DNA of 64,000 nucleotides from Mycolicibacterium aubagnense (GTDB lineage Bacteria > Actinomycetota > Actinomycetes > Mycobacteriales > Mycobacteriaceae). Shown here piece by piece: positions 19,968 through 29,079 of the stretch. The translations under genes and the position numbers were made by a program. Location: positions 2,790,001 to 2,854,000 of the forward strand of contig NZ_AP022577.1 in the NCBI RefSeq assembly GCF_010730955.1, read 5' to 3'. The notes beneath the pieces were generated by a model. It was not told the origin of the DNA, did not search any database, and worked only from the letters and a program-made list of their open reading frames with translations. Within the stretch, counting starts at the first letter, position 1; each line of letters opens with the position of its first letter.

Positions 19968-21334
19968 GAGCCGCACCCGCAGGACCGGAACGCCGCAGCC
20001 AGGGCGTCCAGTGCGGTGCGTCCTTCCGGACCGGCGTTGTTGGAGATCAGTGCGAAGGTCAGGACCCGTCCGCTCTGGTCGGTGACGATGCCCGCCAGCG
20101 CGTTGGTACCCGTCAGCGAGCCGGTCTTGGCCCGCAGATATCCGGCGGACGGGGTGTCGGCGTAGCGGTCCCACAGCGTGCCGCTGCCGCCGGCGATCGG
20201 CAGGACGTCCAGCAGCGGACGCAGGCGGGGCTCGCTGGTGCCCGCGGCGGCGTTGACCACGTCGTCCAGGACGGTCGCGGTGAGCCGGTCATTCACCGAT
20301 AGGCCGCTGGCATCGAACAGCGTCGCACCCGAAGTCGTCAGTCCCGCCTTCGCCAGCTGGCCGAGGACAGCGCGGACCCCGCCGTCGAAACTCTGTGGCT
20401 GGTTCACCGCGGCGGCGACCTCGCGGCCGATCGATTCGGCCATGACGTTGTCGGAGGCGCCCATCATCTCGCGCAGGCGCTCGATCAGCGGCGGGGATTG
20501 CACCGCCGCGAGCTGCTGGCCGGCGGCCGGCGTGGTGCGGACCGTGACATTGGCGGGGTCGACCCGCAACGCCGCGGCCAGGGCCCGTCCGGCATCGAGC
20601 GCCGGGGTGGTCGACCGCCTGGATTCCACGGTGGTGGGCTGGATGCGGCCGGCATCGATCATCGCCGATTGGATCGGGGCCCAGTCACCGCCCTCGATGT
20701 CGGCGAGGTCCCAGCCTGGCGCCATCGTGGGACCCGAGTAGAGGCTGATGTCGACCTGCACGGCCGTCGGTGTGACGCCGGCCTTGCGGACCTGGTCGGC
20801 CAGGTCTGAGATGCGGGCCGCGTCGCCGTACCAGGTGTCGGTGCCGGGCGCCGCCGCGGACAGTGTCGGGTCGCCGCCACCCTTGAGCACCACGACGTCC
20901 GGGGTGTCACCCGACACGACCGTCGTGGTCAGCCTGGCGTTGCGATCGAGCGTGAGCAACGCCGCCGCAGCCGTCAGCGTCTTGTTCGTGGACGCGGGCT
21001 GCAGCGGGACGTTCGCGCCCTGTGCCCACAGCTGGGTACCGGTGACGGCATCGGTGACCCGGGCCCCCAGCATGCCGAGATTCGGGTTCGCCGCCAGCGG
21101 CGCCAGCACGGCGGCCAGCTGCCCGGGCACCGGTTGCGCGGCAGAGTCGGAGACGGGCTGCACCCCTGGTCGGGGTGTGACGAGCGCGGGTTGTGGCTTG
21201 ACGGCGGTCCCGGCCGCGGGGGCGGCATCGTGATGCGTCAGCACTGCGGCCGCTGCCACCAGCGCGGCGACCAGCACCAGAACTGCCACACCGATCACCA
21301 CGTGGGTCGATCGGCGCCACCGGGTGGGCCGCAT
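19964..21334 (-). CDS. dacB: D-alanyl-D-alanine carboxypeptidase/endopeptidase (PBP4, S13)
   Basis: 456 residues, exported. An uncleaved or signal membrane segment lies at about 12-34. Penicillin-binding motifs are SxxK (PASTNKTLTAAAAL), SxN (GASDNVMAESIGR) and KTG (RAKTGSLTGTNALAG). It trims peptidoglycan stem peptides in the periplasm. Equivalent to Rv3627c. It heads the minus-strand run into the metalloprotease, tilS and hpt. Confidence 0.93.
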   Translation of the reverse strand: MRPTRWRRSTHVVIGVAVLVLVAALVAAAAVLTHHDAAPAAGTAVKPQPALVTPRPGVQPVSDSAAQPVPGQLAAVLAPLAANPNLGMLGARVTDAVTGTQLWAQGANVPLQPASTNKTLTAAAALLTLDRNARLTTTVVSGDTPDVVVLKGGGDPTLSAAAPGTDTWYGDAARISDLADQVRKAGVTPTAVQVDISLYSGPTMAPGWDLADIEGGDWAPIQSAMIDAGRIQPTTVESRRSTTPALDAGRALAAALRVDPANVTVRTTPAAGQQLAAVQSPPLIERLREMMGASDNVMAESIGREVAAAVNQPQSFDGGVRAVLGQLAKAGLTTSGATLFDASGLSVNDRLTATVLDDVVNAAAGTSEPRLRPLLDVLPIAGGSGTLWDRYADTPSAGYLRAKTGSLTGTNALAGIVTDQSGRVLTFALISNNAGPEGRTALDALAAAFRSCGCGS

Positions 21335-21444
21335 GCTGCTCCTGAACTGCTCTGGGTCCGCTCTGGGTCCGCGTATGTCACTGAGCAGGGTATCGCTCGT
21401 CTAAGGTGTACCCGGTTATCAGCACAGAGCTAAGGAGCCTCCCG

Positions 21445-21933
21445 GTGGAGCACGAAGTCGTCATCGAGATCCCCAAGGGTTCGCGCAACAAGTACGAAGT
21501 GGACCACGAGACCGGCCGAGTGAAGCTCGACCGCTACCTGTTCACCCCCATGGGCTACCCCACCGACTACGGGTTCTTCGAGAACACCCTCGGCGAAGAC
21601 GGCGACCCGCTGGACGCGCTGGTGCTACTGACCGAGTCGGTCTTCCCGGGCTGCATCGTCGACGCCCGCCCGGTCGCCATGTTCAAGATGACCGACGAGG
21701 CCGGCGGCGACGACAAGCTGCTGTGCGTGCCCGCCGGTGACCCGCGGTGGGACCACATCCAGGACGTCAGCGACATCTCGCAGTTCGAGCTGGACGCCAT
21801 CAAGCACTTCTTCGTGCACTACAAGGACCTGGAACCGGGCAAGTTCGTCAAGGCCGCCGACTGGGTCGGTCGCAAAGAGGCCGAAGAAGAGCTGGCCCGC
21901 TCGATCGCCCGGTTCGAAGAACAAGAGCACTGA
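21445..21933 (+). CDS. ppa: Inorganic pyrophosphatase (family I)
   Basis: 162 residues, cytoplasmic, hydrolyses PPi. The metal-site signature [21 protein letters not shown] and [16 protein letters not shown] are present. GTG 21445 is supported by an AAGGAG ribosome-binding site at 21432-21437 and by the normal length and N-terminus ([24 protein letters not shown]). It is divergent from dacB. Confidence 0.96.
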   Translation: MEHEVVIEIPKGSRNKYEVDHETGRVKLDRYLFTPMGYPTDYGFFENTLGEDGDPLDALVLLTESVFPGCIVDARPVAMFKMTDEAGGDDKLLCVPAGDPRWDHIQDVSDISQFELDAIKHFFVHYKDLEPGKFVKAADWVGRKEAEEELARSIARFEEQEH

Positions 21934-21992
21934 CCCGCGGAGCCCTGTCGCCCGCCGTACCCTGAAGAGGTACAGCGGGGTCAGGTCGCCAG

Positions 21993-23399
21993 ATGGAATG
22001 GTTCTCAGCGCCCGAGTACTGGTTCAGCCGGCTGGTGCTGGAGCGGGGCATCGCCGGCGTCTACCTGATCGCGTTCATCTGCGCCGCAAGGCAATTCCGC
22101 GCATTGCTCGGCGAACACGGCATGCTGCCGATTCCGCGCTATCTGGCAGCGGTGTCATTCCGGCAGGCGCCCAGCATCTTCCACTGGCACTACTCCGATA
22201 GGTTCTTCGCCACCGTCGCCTGGTTCGGGGCCGCACTCAGCGTTGCGCTGGTCGCGGGCGCCGGCGATCTCGTGCCGCTGTGGGTGGCGATGCTCATGTG
22301 GCTCCTGCTGTGGGTGCTGTACCTGTCGATCGTCAACGTCGGGCAGCGGTGGTACGCCTTCGGGTGGGAGTCCCTGCTGCTGGAGGCCGGGTTTCTGGCG
22401 GTGTTCCTCGGAAACGACGCCGTCGCGCCACCAGTGCTGGTGATCTGGCTGGCCCGATGGCTGGTTTTCCGCGCCGAGTTCGGTGCGGGACTGATCAAGC
22501 TGCGCGGTGACCGGTGCTGGCGCGATCTGACCTGCCTCTACTACCACCACGAGACGCAGCCGATGCCGGGTCCGCTGAGCTGGTTCTTCCATCACCTGCC
22601 CCGGCCACTGCACCGGGTCGAGGTGGCGGTCAACCACGTCACCCAACTCGTGGTTCCGTTCGGATTGTTCGCGCCGCAACCCGTGGCCACTGTCGCGGGC
22701 GGCATCGTGGTGATCACCCAGCTGTGGCTCGTGATCTCCGGCAACTACGCATGGCTGAATTGGTTGACGATGGTGTTGGCCTTCAGCGCGATAGCCGGGC
22801 CGGTGCCGGCGCCGTCCGCGCAGCCGGCAGCCCCGGCCTGGTTCATGGCGCTCGTCATCGCGTTCGGTGTGCTGGTCGTGGTGTTGAGCTACTGGCCGGT
22901 GCGAAATCTGATTTCGCCGCGACAGCGCATGAACGCCTCATTCAACTCGCTGCACCTGGTGAACACGTACGGCGCATTCGGCTCGATCGGCCGCATCCGG
23001 CGGGAGGTGGTGATCGAGGGCACCGACGAACCCGAAATCACCGATCACACGCTATGGAAGGAATACGAGTTCAACGGCAAGCCTGGCGCCGTCGGCCACT
23101 TGCCGCGCCAGTGGGCGCCCTACCACCTGCGTCTCGACTGGATGATGTGGTTCGCCGCCATCTCACCGACCTACGGGCGCCAGTGGTTCGCCGGCCTCCT
23201 GGAGCGGCTGCTACTGGGCGACCCGGCGACGCTGAAGCTACTGCGGCACAATCCTTTTCCCGATTCACCGCCCCGCTACGTGCGCGCGCAGACGTTTCGC
23301 TACCGCTACACCACTCCCCGCGAGCTCCGGCAGGACCGCGTGTGGTGGCGCCGCACCCTGGAAGGTCAGTACTTCCCGCCGGTTGCGCTCCCGACTTGA
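21993..23399 (+). CDS. Lipase maturation factor-like multi-pass membrane protein
   Basis: 468 residues with about nine hydrophobic segments in the first 320 residues, then a soluble C-terminal domain. Sequence such as WFSRLVLERGIAGVYLIAF, WYAFGWESLLLEAGFLAVFLG, RAEFGAGLIKLRGDRCWRDLTCLYYHHETQP and NGKPGAVGHLPRQWAPYHLRLDWMMWF matches the bacterial members of the LMF1 family. In vertebrates LMF1 helps fold lipases; the bacterial role is unknown. Its stop is 7 nt from the convergent TetR stop. Confidence 0.82.
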   Translation: MEWFSAPEYWFSRLVLERGIAGVYLIAFICAARQFRALLGEHGMLPIPRYLAAVSFRQAPSIFHWHYSDRFFATVAWFGAALSVALVAGAGDLVPLWVAMLMWLLLWVLYLSIVNVGQRWYAFGWESLLLEAGFLAVFLGNDAVAPPVLVIWLARWLVFRAEFGAGLIKLRGDRCWRDLTCLYYHHETQPMPGPLSWFFHHLPRPLHRVEVAVNHVTQLVVPFGLFAPQPVATVAGGIVVITQLWLVISGNYAWLNWLTMVLAFSAIAGPVPAPSAQPAAPAWFMALVIAFGVLVVVLSYWPVRNLISPRQRMNASFNSLHLVNTYGAFGSIGRIRREVVIEGTDEPEITDHTLWKEYEFNGKPGAVGHLPRQWAPYHLRLDWMMWFAAISPTYGRQWFAGLLERLLLGDPATLKLLRHNPFPDSPPRYVRAQTFRYRYTTPRELRQDRVWWRRTLEGQYFPPVALPT

Positions 23400-23406
23400 T
23401 GCGGGG

Positions 23407-24000
23407 TCAGCGCGCCGCTTCGATCCGGCCCGCCAGCATCGCGGTCCAGTCCGCGATGTACTCCTCGTCAGGCGTATCCGACTGCGGGGCATGAAAGACG
23501 ACGCGTGTGGCCTGCTTGCCCAGCAGCGCGTTGACCCCGACCACCGCGATCCGCCTGGCCTCGGCCGGATCGAGGCCAGGAGCACAGCCGCCGATCCAGT
23601 CCGCCAGTTCGCTGTAGAGGCCGTCGACCAAAGCGGCGTAGGCGGCGCCCGGCCGGTCCGATTGATCAGCCGGCGTGCGGGCCGCGACCTGCAGGAACTG
23701 GCTTTCCTGGTTCAGCACGCTCAGCACGTACCGGCCGAGCAGCGTGAGTTCAGTCCGCAGTTCCCCCTCACCGGCGAACAGGGCGCTGATGTCGTGCATC
23801 GCGCGGCGCCGGTCCAGTTGCCGGTCGATCCCCGCCGCGAGCAGGGCCTCTTTGGTCTTGAAGTGGTTGTAGAGGGCGCCGCAGCCGGGCACGAGGCCGG
23901 CCGCCTTCTCGATCTGAGTGATGCTGGTGGCTTTGTAGCCCTGCTCACCGAACAGCCGCATGGCCTCGGTGACCAGCCGTTCCTTGGTTGATGTCTCCAC
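23407..24000 (-). CDS. TetR-family transcriptional regulator
   Basis: 197 residues. The N-terminal helix-turn-helix reads ERLVTEAMRLFGEQGYKATSITQIEKAAGLVPGCGALYNHFKTKEALL. The C-terminal ligand domain has no recognisable subtype. GTG 24000 is preferred because GGGGAG precedes it by 6 nt; the longer TTG start at 24066 would cover the divergent promoter. It probably controls the divergent kinase-P450 operon, as its gene faces that promoter across 80 bp. Confidence 0.88.
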   Translation of the reverse strand: METSTKERLVTEAMRLFGEQGYKATSITQIEKAAGLVPGCGALYNHFKTKEALLAAGIDRQLDRRRAMHDISALFAGEGELRTELTLLGRYVLSVLNQESQFLQVAARTPADQSDRPGAAYAALVDGLYSELADWIGGCAPGLDPAEARRIAVVGVNALLGKQATRVVFHAPQSDTPDEEYIADWTAMLAGRIEAAR

Positions 24001-24016
24001 CGCCAACTCCCCGCCA

Positions 24017-24045
24017 TTGACCTCATATAAGAAGGGACATATATT
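24017..24045 (+). promoter_or_regulatory. Promoter of kinase-P450 operon
   Basis: TTGACC (24017-24022), a 17-nt spacer and TATATT (24040-24045) make a near-consensus SigA promoter, with transcription starting near 24052. An inverted pair TGACCT (24018-24023) and AGGTCA (24053-24058) brackets the promoter and could be regulator half-sites. An SD (GGGAGG) precedes ATG 24081. Confidence 0.55.
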
Positions 24046-24080
24046 TCGTACTAGGTCACCATACAACGCTGGGAGGCGAA

Positions 24081-25499
24081 ATGACCGGGAATGTGCCGCG
24101 CGGACGTATCCGCCGCACCATGCCGGTCGCCGGCTTCACCGCACGCGCCGCGGGTGGACGGATGGTCGCGGCCCTGAGGGAGAAGGCCGGCAACGCCGGC
24201 GCCGTCGAGCGTTTCCACGAGCGCACCGCCGAGCAGTACGCCGAACTTCTGGGTCACTCCAAGGGCGTGTTGATGAAAGCCGGCCAGTTGATGTCCATGG
24301 TCGACGCCAATGCCATTGGCGCCGGCGAACTCTCGCCGTACCAGCGGGCGCTCACCCGGCTGCAGGCCGACGCGCCGCCGATGGAGTCGGCCCTGGCCCG
24401 GCAGGTCGCCGAGGACGATCTCGGGCGCCCGATCTCGGCGGTGTTCGCGTCGTTCTCCGACGAACCGATCGCCGCGGCGTCCATCGGACAGGTCCACCGG
24501 GCCGTCCTGCACGACGGCCGCGACGTCGCGGTGAAAATCCAGTATCCCGGTGTGGCACAGGCCATTCGCGATGACCTGTCGAACACCGAACTGCTGGCGA
24601 CGATGTTCCGGTTCGCAGCCGGTGCGGCGAGCACGATCGGCACCATACTGCCGGACGTCGCACCCATCGCCGCCGAGATTTCCGAACGCATCTCCGAGGA
24701 GATCGACTATCGCCGGGAAGCCGCCCACATCACCGCGTTCAGCGAGCTGTGGCGCGATCACCCGCACATCCGGGTGCCCGAGCTGGTCGGCGAGGCATCC
24801 GGCGACCGCGTCCTCACCATGACATACCTCGATGGATTAGACTGGGCCGCAGCACAAGACGCCGACCAGGAACTGAAGGACGCTTGGGCCGAGGTGATCA
24901 CCCGATTCATTGCGGGCTCATATCGGCACGGCAATCTGTTCCACGCCGACCCGCACCCGGGTAACTATCGATTCGGCCTCGACGGCACAGTCGGCTTCGT
25001 CGATTTCGGCTGCGTGAAGGTGCTCACCGAAGCTCAGCGCCGGCTGATCGTGCGCATGATGCGGTCCGCCGTCGACGGACGTAAACACGACCTCCGGGCA
25101 ATCATGATCGAAAGTGGCTTCTTCACAGCCGATTCCGTGTTGACAGCAGACGACGCGTACCAGTGGTATGAGGGCATCATCTACGAGATCCTGGCGCCTC
25201 AACCGGCGACCTACACCGAAGAGACGTCGCGGCGCGCGATCGCGTCATTCCTTGATGTACGAGACGCCGATCATCCGATGCGGCACATCACGGTGCCGCC
25301 CGACCTCGTCTTCTTCTCCCGGCTGAACCTATCGATGAATGCCATCTTCACCGCGCTGCGCGCGACGTTCCATGCCCGCGCCGCGGTGGACGACATGGAT
25401 GGTGCCGCCGCACCGATTACCGACCTCGGCCAGGCACACGTTGCGTGGGTTCGCCAGCGCGGGTTGCCCTTTGGAATGGACGCCCATGTCTATCAATGA
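24081..25499 (+). CDS. ABC1/UbiB-type atypical kinase (ADCK-like)
   Basis: 472 residues. The KxGQ motif (LMKAGQLMSM) characteristic of UbiB/Coq8/ADCK proteins lies near residue 64. Kinase-like motifs follow: VAVKIQYPG with the ATP lysine, the HADPHPGNYRF catalytic loop and VDFGCVKV in place of DFG. Family members are ATPases or kinases acting on lipid or quinone metabolism. It overlaps the P450 start by 14 bp, so the two are translationally coupled and probably act on one lipid or terpenoid pathway. Confidence 0.88.
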   Translation: MTGNVPRGRIRRTMPVAGFTARAAGGRMVAALREKAGNAGAVERFHERTAEQYAELLGHSKGVLMKAGQLMSMVDANAIGAGELSPYQRALTRLQADAPPMESALARQVAEDDLGRPISAVFASFSDEPIAAASIGQVHRAVLHDGRDVAVKIQYPGVAQAIRDDLSNTELLATMFRFAAGAASTIGTILPDVAPIAAEISERISEEIDYRREAAHITAFSELWRDHPHIRVPELVGEASGDRVLTMTYLDGLDWAAAQDADQELKDAWAEVITRFIAGSYRHGNLFHADPHPGNYRFGLDGTVGFVDFGCVKVLTEAQRRLIVRMMRSAVDGRKHDLRAIMIESGFFTADSVLTADDAYQWYEGIIYEILAPQPATYTEETSRRAIASFLDVRDADHPMRHITVPPDLVFFSRLNLSMNAIFTALRATFHARAAVDDMDGAAAPITDLGQAHVAWVRQRGLPFGMDAHVYQ

Positions 25500-26637
25500 C
25501 GTCGCAGCAGCCCGGCTGCCGTGGGACGCCGCTGACCCCTACCCGTTCTACGAGGCCCGGCGGCGCGCCGGAGATATCGTGTGGGACAACGTCGCCCAAG
25601 GTTGGCTGGTGCTCGGCTACGACGCGGCCCGACAGGTACTCGGCGGGTCCGACTGGACCAGCGATCCGCTGGCGAACCCGGTGGCACGCGCTTCCATGAC
25701 CATGATGGCGCCGGAATTCGCCAAGGCCTCAATGCTTTTCACCGACGGCGCCGACCACGACCGCCTGCGCGGCGCGGTGCGGGACGCGTTCACGCGCAGC
25801 ACGATTGCCGGATTGACCGAGGGCGTGGAGACGATTGCCACCGAGGTCATCGCGCAGGCGCCCACCGGTGAGCCGTTCGATTTCATGTCGCAGATCGCGC
25901 TGCCGTTGCCGATCGCGGTGGTCGGTGAGTGGCTTGATCTCGACCCGGGCCACGCGGCGTCGCTGCGCGAGCTGTCGCCGTCGATCATCCGCATGCTGGG
26001 CACCCTGGCCGATCCCGTCGAGGTGGCCGAGGGGTTCGGTGCCGCCGCCGCATTGATGGCGGAGTTCCTGCCACTTGCCGCCGATCGGCGGGCCCATCCC
26101 GGCGACGACCTGTTCAGCTTCATCGCCACCGATCCCGAACTGTCTCTCGATGATGTCGTGGTGACGGCCATCCTGATCGCGGTCGCCGGGCACGAGACCA
26201 CGGCGAATCTCCTTGGCACAGGGCTGATTCGACTGGTCGGGGAACAGATCGAAACCGTCGACGGAGCCGTGATCACCGAGCTGCTGCGGCTCGACGGACC
26301 GGTGCAGTCGACGGTCCGGACCGCTACCGAGAACCACCGGCTGGCCGGCGTCGACATCGCCGCCGGAGACAGCGTTGTCGTCGCGGTGGCGGCCGCCAAC
26401 CGCGACCCGTCGGTGTTCGACGAGCCCGACCGGTTCCGGTTGGGCCGCACCGGCCCCGCTCCCCTGGCCTTCGGTTACGGGGCCCACTACTGCCTGGGTT
26501 CAGCCCTGGCCCAACTGGAGTTGACGGTCGCGCTGCGGGAAGTCGTTGCCCGCCAACCTACTGTCAGTGGCCCTGTTGCCTGGCGTGATACCCCGGCCAT
26601 TCGGGGGCCACAGACCTTGCCGGTGGTGTTCAACTGA
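25486..26637 (+). CDS. Cytochrome P450
   Basis: 383 residues, a short soluble bacterial P450. The I-helix motif is AGHETT (234-239), the ExxR pair is ELLR (265-268), and the heme-binding loop is FGYGAHYCLG with Cys336. No ferredoxin or reductase is adjacent. ATG 25486 follows from the N-terminus MSINDVAAARLPWDAADPYPFYEARR; earlier in-frame sequence is a shadow of the kinase gene. The substrate is unknown. Confidence 0.93.
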   Translation: MSINDVAAARLPWDAADPYPFYEARRRAGDIVWDNVAQGWLVLGYDAARQVLGGSDWTSDPLANPVARASMTMMAPEFAKASMLFTDGADHDRLRGAVRDAFTRSTIAGLTEGVETIATEVIAQAPTGEPFDFMSQIALPLPIAVVGEWLDLDPGHAASLRELSPSIIRMLGTLADPVEVAEGFGAAAALMAEFLPLAADRRAHPGDDLFSFIATDPELSLDDVVVTAILIAVAGHETTANLLGTGLIRLVGEQIETVDGAVITELLRLDGPVQSTVRTATENHRLAGVDIAAGDSVVVAVAAANRDPSVFDEPDRFRLGRTGPAPLAFGYGAHYCLGSALAQLELTVALREVVARQPTVSGPVAWRDTPAIRGPQTLPVVFN

Positions 26638-26694
26638 TGCGGTGTTCGTCACCGAGTTGCGAGCGCCGCCGAGGGATACCGCGCGATGGCGCAG

Positions 26695-27081
26695 CTACGC
26701 TGAAACACATTCCGACGGTGCGGATTCGCACCACGGCGTGACGCCGCGGAAGCGGTAACGGTGCGTCGCCACCCACCGGTAGACGTGCTCCTGCACCGCA
26801 CCGACTCCTGGAACGCCGTAGACCCACAACGGCAATCGAGTGCCGAGCGCCGCGGACAACGCCGCGTTGGCCGCCTTTGCCGCGCCGAACACTTCGCCCG
26901 AGGAGTCCAGCCACCACACCGACTCCATGAGGTGTTCCGGTGCCACGCCAAGGCGCTCGGCGGTGCCGGGTTTCTGCAGCGGTTCGGTGCGGAGCCGACC
27001 AGTCCGGTTCATTCGCAGCAGCGCGTTACGCGCGCGGGTACACATCCCACACTTGCCGTCGAAGAACAGCACACCGTCCAT
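26695..27081 (-). CDS. DCC-family (DUF393) thiol-disulfide oxidoreductase-like protein
   Basis: 128 residues. The N-terminal signature VLFFDGKCGMCTRARN has the DxxCxxC pattern of DUF393 (DCC) proteins, whose biochemical role is not settled. The C-terminal half LPLWVYGVPGVGAVQEHVYRWVATHRYRF is typical of the family. It is convergent with the P450 gene and 15 nt from the end of the 13E12-type gene. Confidence 0.82.
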   Translation of the reverse strand: MDGVLFFDGKCGMCTRARNALLRMNRTGRLRTEPLQKPGTAERLGVAPEHLMESVWWLDSSGEVFGAAKAANAALSAALGTRLPLWVYGVPGVGAVQEHVYRWVATHRYRFRGVTPWCESAPSECVSA

Positions 27082-27096
27082 GACTTCATCATGCGC

Positions 27097-28383
27097 CTAG
27101 TCACGCAGAACGCGAGGGCGCGACCCCTCATCGATGATCGCGAGGTGGACCCTGCGGGTCAGGATCTGCAGTCCCGTCGGCATCGGCGGCGCGGTGGAGG
27201 TATAGACGGCGCCTGTCGGGGTGGTGAATTCGGTCGTGTGACGGCCGTACCGGTCATAGGTGGTGCGAGAGCGCCAGCCGGGCTCTTCTTTGACGTAGTT
27301 GCAGTGCTCGCACAGGCCTTGGCCGTTAGCGCCGGCGGTGGGTCCATGGTGCGCATGCGGCGTGATGTGGTCGAGATGCCGGACCGGGGCGTTGCAGTAC
27401 GGGGTCCGGCAGGTTTGGTCGCGGGTGGCGATGAACCGGGCCAGGCCCTTCGGGAAGGTCCGGGACTTCGATTCCATCGCCACCAGATTGCCCGTGGCCG
27501 GTTGCGCGTACAGCCGCCGCAATGACGCTTCGGCTTGCGTGTCGAGCACGGCGCGTTCGATGAGTTGGCGAGCCAAGATCGCAGGGATAGGACCATGGCC
27601 CTCCAGGTGCGCCGGTTCAGAGCCGCCGGCGAGCAGGGTCTCGTCAGAGAGCACCAGGTTGACTGCCACCGACGCCGGCGTGGCGAGGGGGTTGCGACCC
27701 GTGACACGTTCGACGACGGTGTCGGCCATGATCTGACTGCAGGTCCGCCCGTCGGCACGGCCATCGCGTGCGGCCTCGCCGGCGGCGGCCTTCAACGCCC
27801 CGTGCGTCTCGTAGGCCTCGACCACCGGCAGCACCACCGTCAGGTATGCCATCCCGTCGGGAGCGGGTCGGATGGTCGCCCGCCTCCCACTCGGGGCCTG
27901 CCGAATCTTGTCCAGCACGGCTTCCCGGTCGAGCCGATAGGCGATGCGCTTTGCCCGGGCCGCGATCTTCTTGTCGCCCAGCCCCTCCAGTTCCCCAGGC
28001 TCGGCGCACATCTGGGCATCTAACTTCGCTCGATCAGCCGGCGATAGGCAGGCCGCTTCGCGGCAGATCAACCCGGCCCGCCATTCCGAGAGCGCTCCAG
28101 ATTCGAGCGCGGCCAGGGTGTGCGGCATGCCAGAGGTCAGCATTCGTGCCGTGGCCAGGTACTGCTTGCCCTGATGGGGCGACTGACGCCGGGCCAGCCC
28201 GACCTCGGTCCCCAGACCCCGCCGAGACGCCTTGCCGTCGGCCTGCCGGATCGCGTCCCACGCCGCGGTCACGCGCACCTGCTGCGCGGCGACCAGACCT
28301 TTGAGCCGTTCGAGTTCAACGAGCTGATCCCGCAGTGCCGCCTCCCCGGCGTCGGGATCGATCTCCGTCAAACTGTCGAACAC
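27097..28383 (-). CDS. 13E12-repeat-family HNH endonuclease-like protein (DUF222)
   Basis: 428 residues. N-terminal DUF222 region (MFDSLTEID... AALRDQLVELERLKGLVAAQQVRVTAAWDA) and a C-terminal HNH motif (CRTPYCNAPVRHLDHITPH, then QGLCEHCNYVKEEPGW) with zinc-type cysteines. Such proteins occur in many copies in mycobacterial genomes; in M. tuberculosis 13E12 copies serve as phage phiRv1 integration sites. Nuclease activity is inferred from the motif only. Translation starts at GTG 28383. Confidence 0.85.
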   Translation of the reverse strand: MFDSLTEIDPDAGEAALRDQLVELERLKGLVAAQQVRVTAAWDAIRQADGKASRRGLGTEVGLARRQSPHQGKQYLATARMLTSGMPHTLAALESGALSEWRAGLICREAACLSPADRAKLDAQMCAEPGELEGLGDKKIAARAKRIAYRLDREAVLDKIRQAPSGRRATIRPAPDGMAYLTVVLPVVEAYETHGALKAAAGEAARDGRADGRTCSQIMADTVVERVTGRNPLATPASVAVNLVLSDETLLAGGSEPAHLEGHGPIPAILARQLIERAVLDTQAEASLRRLYAQPATGNLVAMESKSRTFPKGLARFIATRDQTCRTPYCNAPVRHLDHITPHAHHGPTAGANGQGLCEHCNYVKEEPGWRSRTTYDRYGRHTTEFTTPTGAVYTSTAPPMPTGLQILTRRVHLAIIDEGSRPRVLRD

Positions 28384-28501
28384 ATGTTCGATGTTATCGG
28401 ATGCAGGTGATGCGCGCCAGACCCCAGATGAATGAATTTGCTCCGCTGTAACACGAGGAAATCTGCCTGTACCGTGCGGATTCGATGATGTCTGTGTGTT
28501 G

Positions 28502-29017
28502 ATGCATCAGGGAATCGGTCTCGACGCGTTCAACGCCATGCCGAAGCAGCGGGCGGTGCACGCACTGTACGAATGCTGCTACAGCGTGCCCCTGGCCGGC
28601 AGCCTGGCCGACGGACGCGACTACGACGACCATGACCACCTGTTCCGGCGCGCCGACGACCTCCTGTTCGCGCTCGCCGACTCCTCGGTGGACGCGATCC
28701 TGCAGGCATACCCGCAGGTCGGCCGTCGGCCCGGCAGCGCCCGATCGCAGTTCGAACAGTGTGCGGTGTGCGACCGCGACCCCGATCTCATGGCGACGCT
28801 GACGATGAATGCGTCCACCTACCGCGACCACTTCGGCTTCGACTTCGTGATGTTCGTCGGCGCCATGGGCGCCGACGAGGTGCTGGCCCACATGGCCGAC
28901 CGTATGCACAACGACCACGAGACCGAGCGCAAAGTGGTCCGTAATGAGCTGGCCCGCATCAACCGGACCCGGCTGGAGCGCATGCTCGGACCCGAGGGCG
29001 GCTACAACAACTGGTAA
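28502..29017 (+). CDS. OHCU decarboxylase-like protein (UraD fold), catalytic His replaced
   Basis: 171 residues. The pattern GLDAFNAMPKQRAVHALYECC, a mid-region SQFEQ, and the C-terminal FGFDFVMFVGAMGADEVLAHMADRMHNDHETERKVVRNELARINRTRLERM match 2-oxo-4-hydroxy-4-carboxy-5-ureidoimidazoline decarboxylase, a urate-degradation enzyme. In that family a catalytic His lies in an HPxxG motif; here it is Tyr70 (AYPQVG). The SxxEQ glutamate (Glu85) is kept. No uricase or transthyretin-like gene is nearby, so the function may have shifted. ATG 28502 is used; GTG 28496 is possible. Confidence 0.75.
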   Translation: MHQGIGLDAFNAMPKQRAVHALYECCYSVPLAGSLADGRDYDDHDHLFRRADDLLFALADSSVDAILQAYPQVGRRPGSARSQFEQCAVCDRDPDLMATLTMNASTYRDHFGFDFVMFVGAMGADEVLAHMADRMHNDHETERKVVRNELARINRTRLERMLGPEGGYNNW

Positions 29018-29079
29018 CGAAGCCGCCACGGCGCGCCCGCCGTCAGGAACCGTTCGCCAAGCCTGAGTAGTTTGTACCC

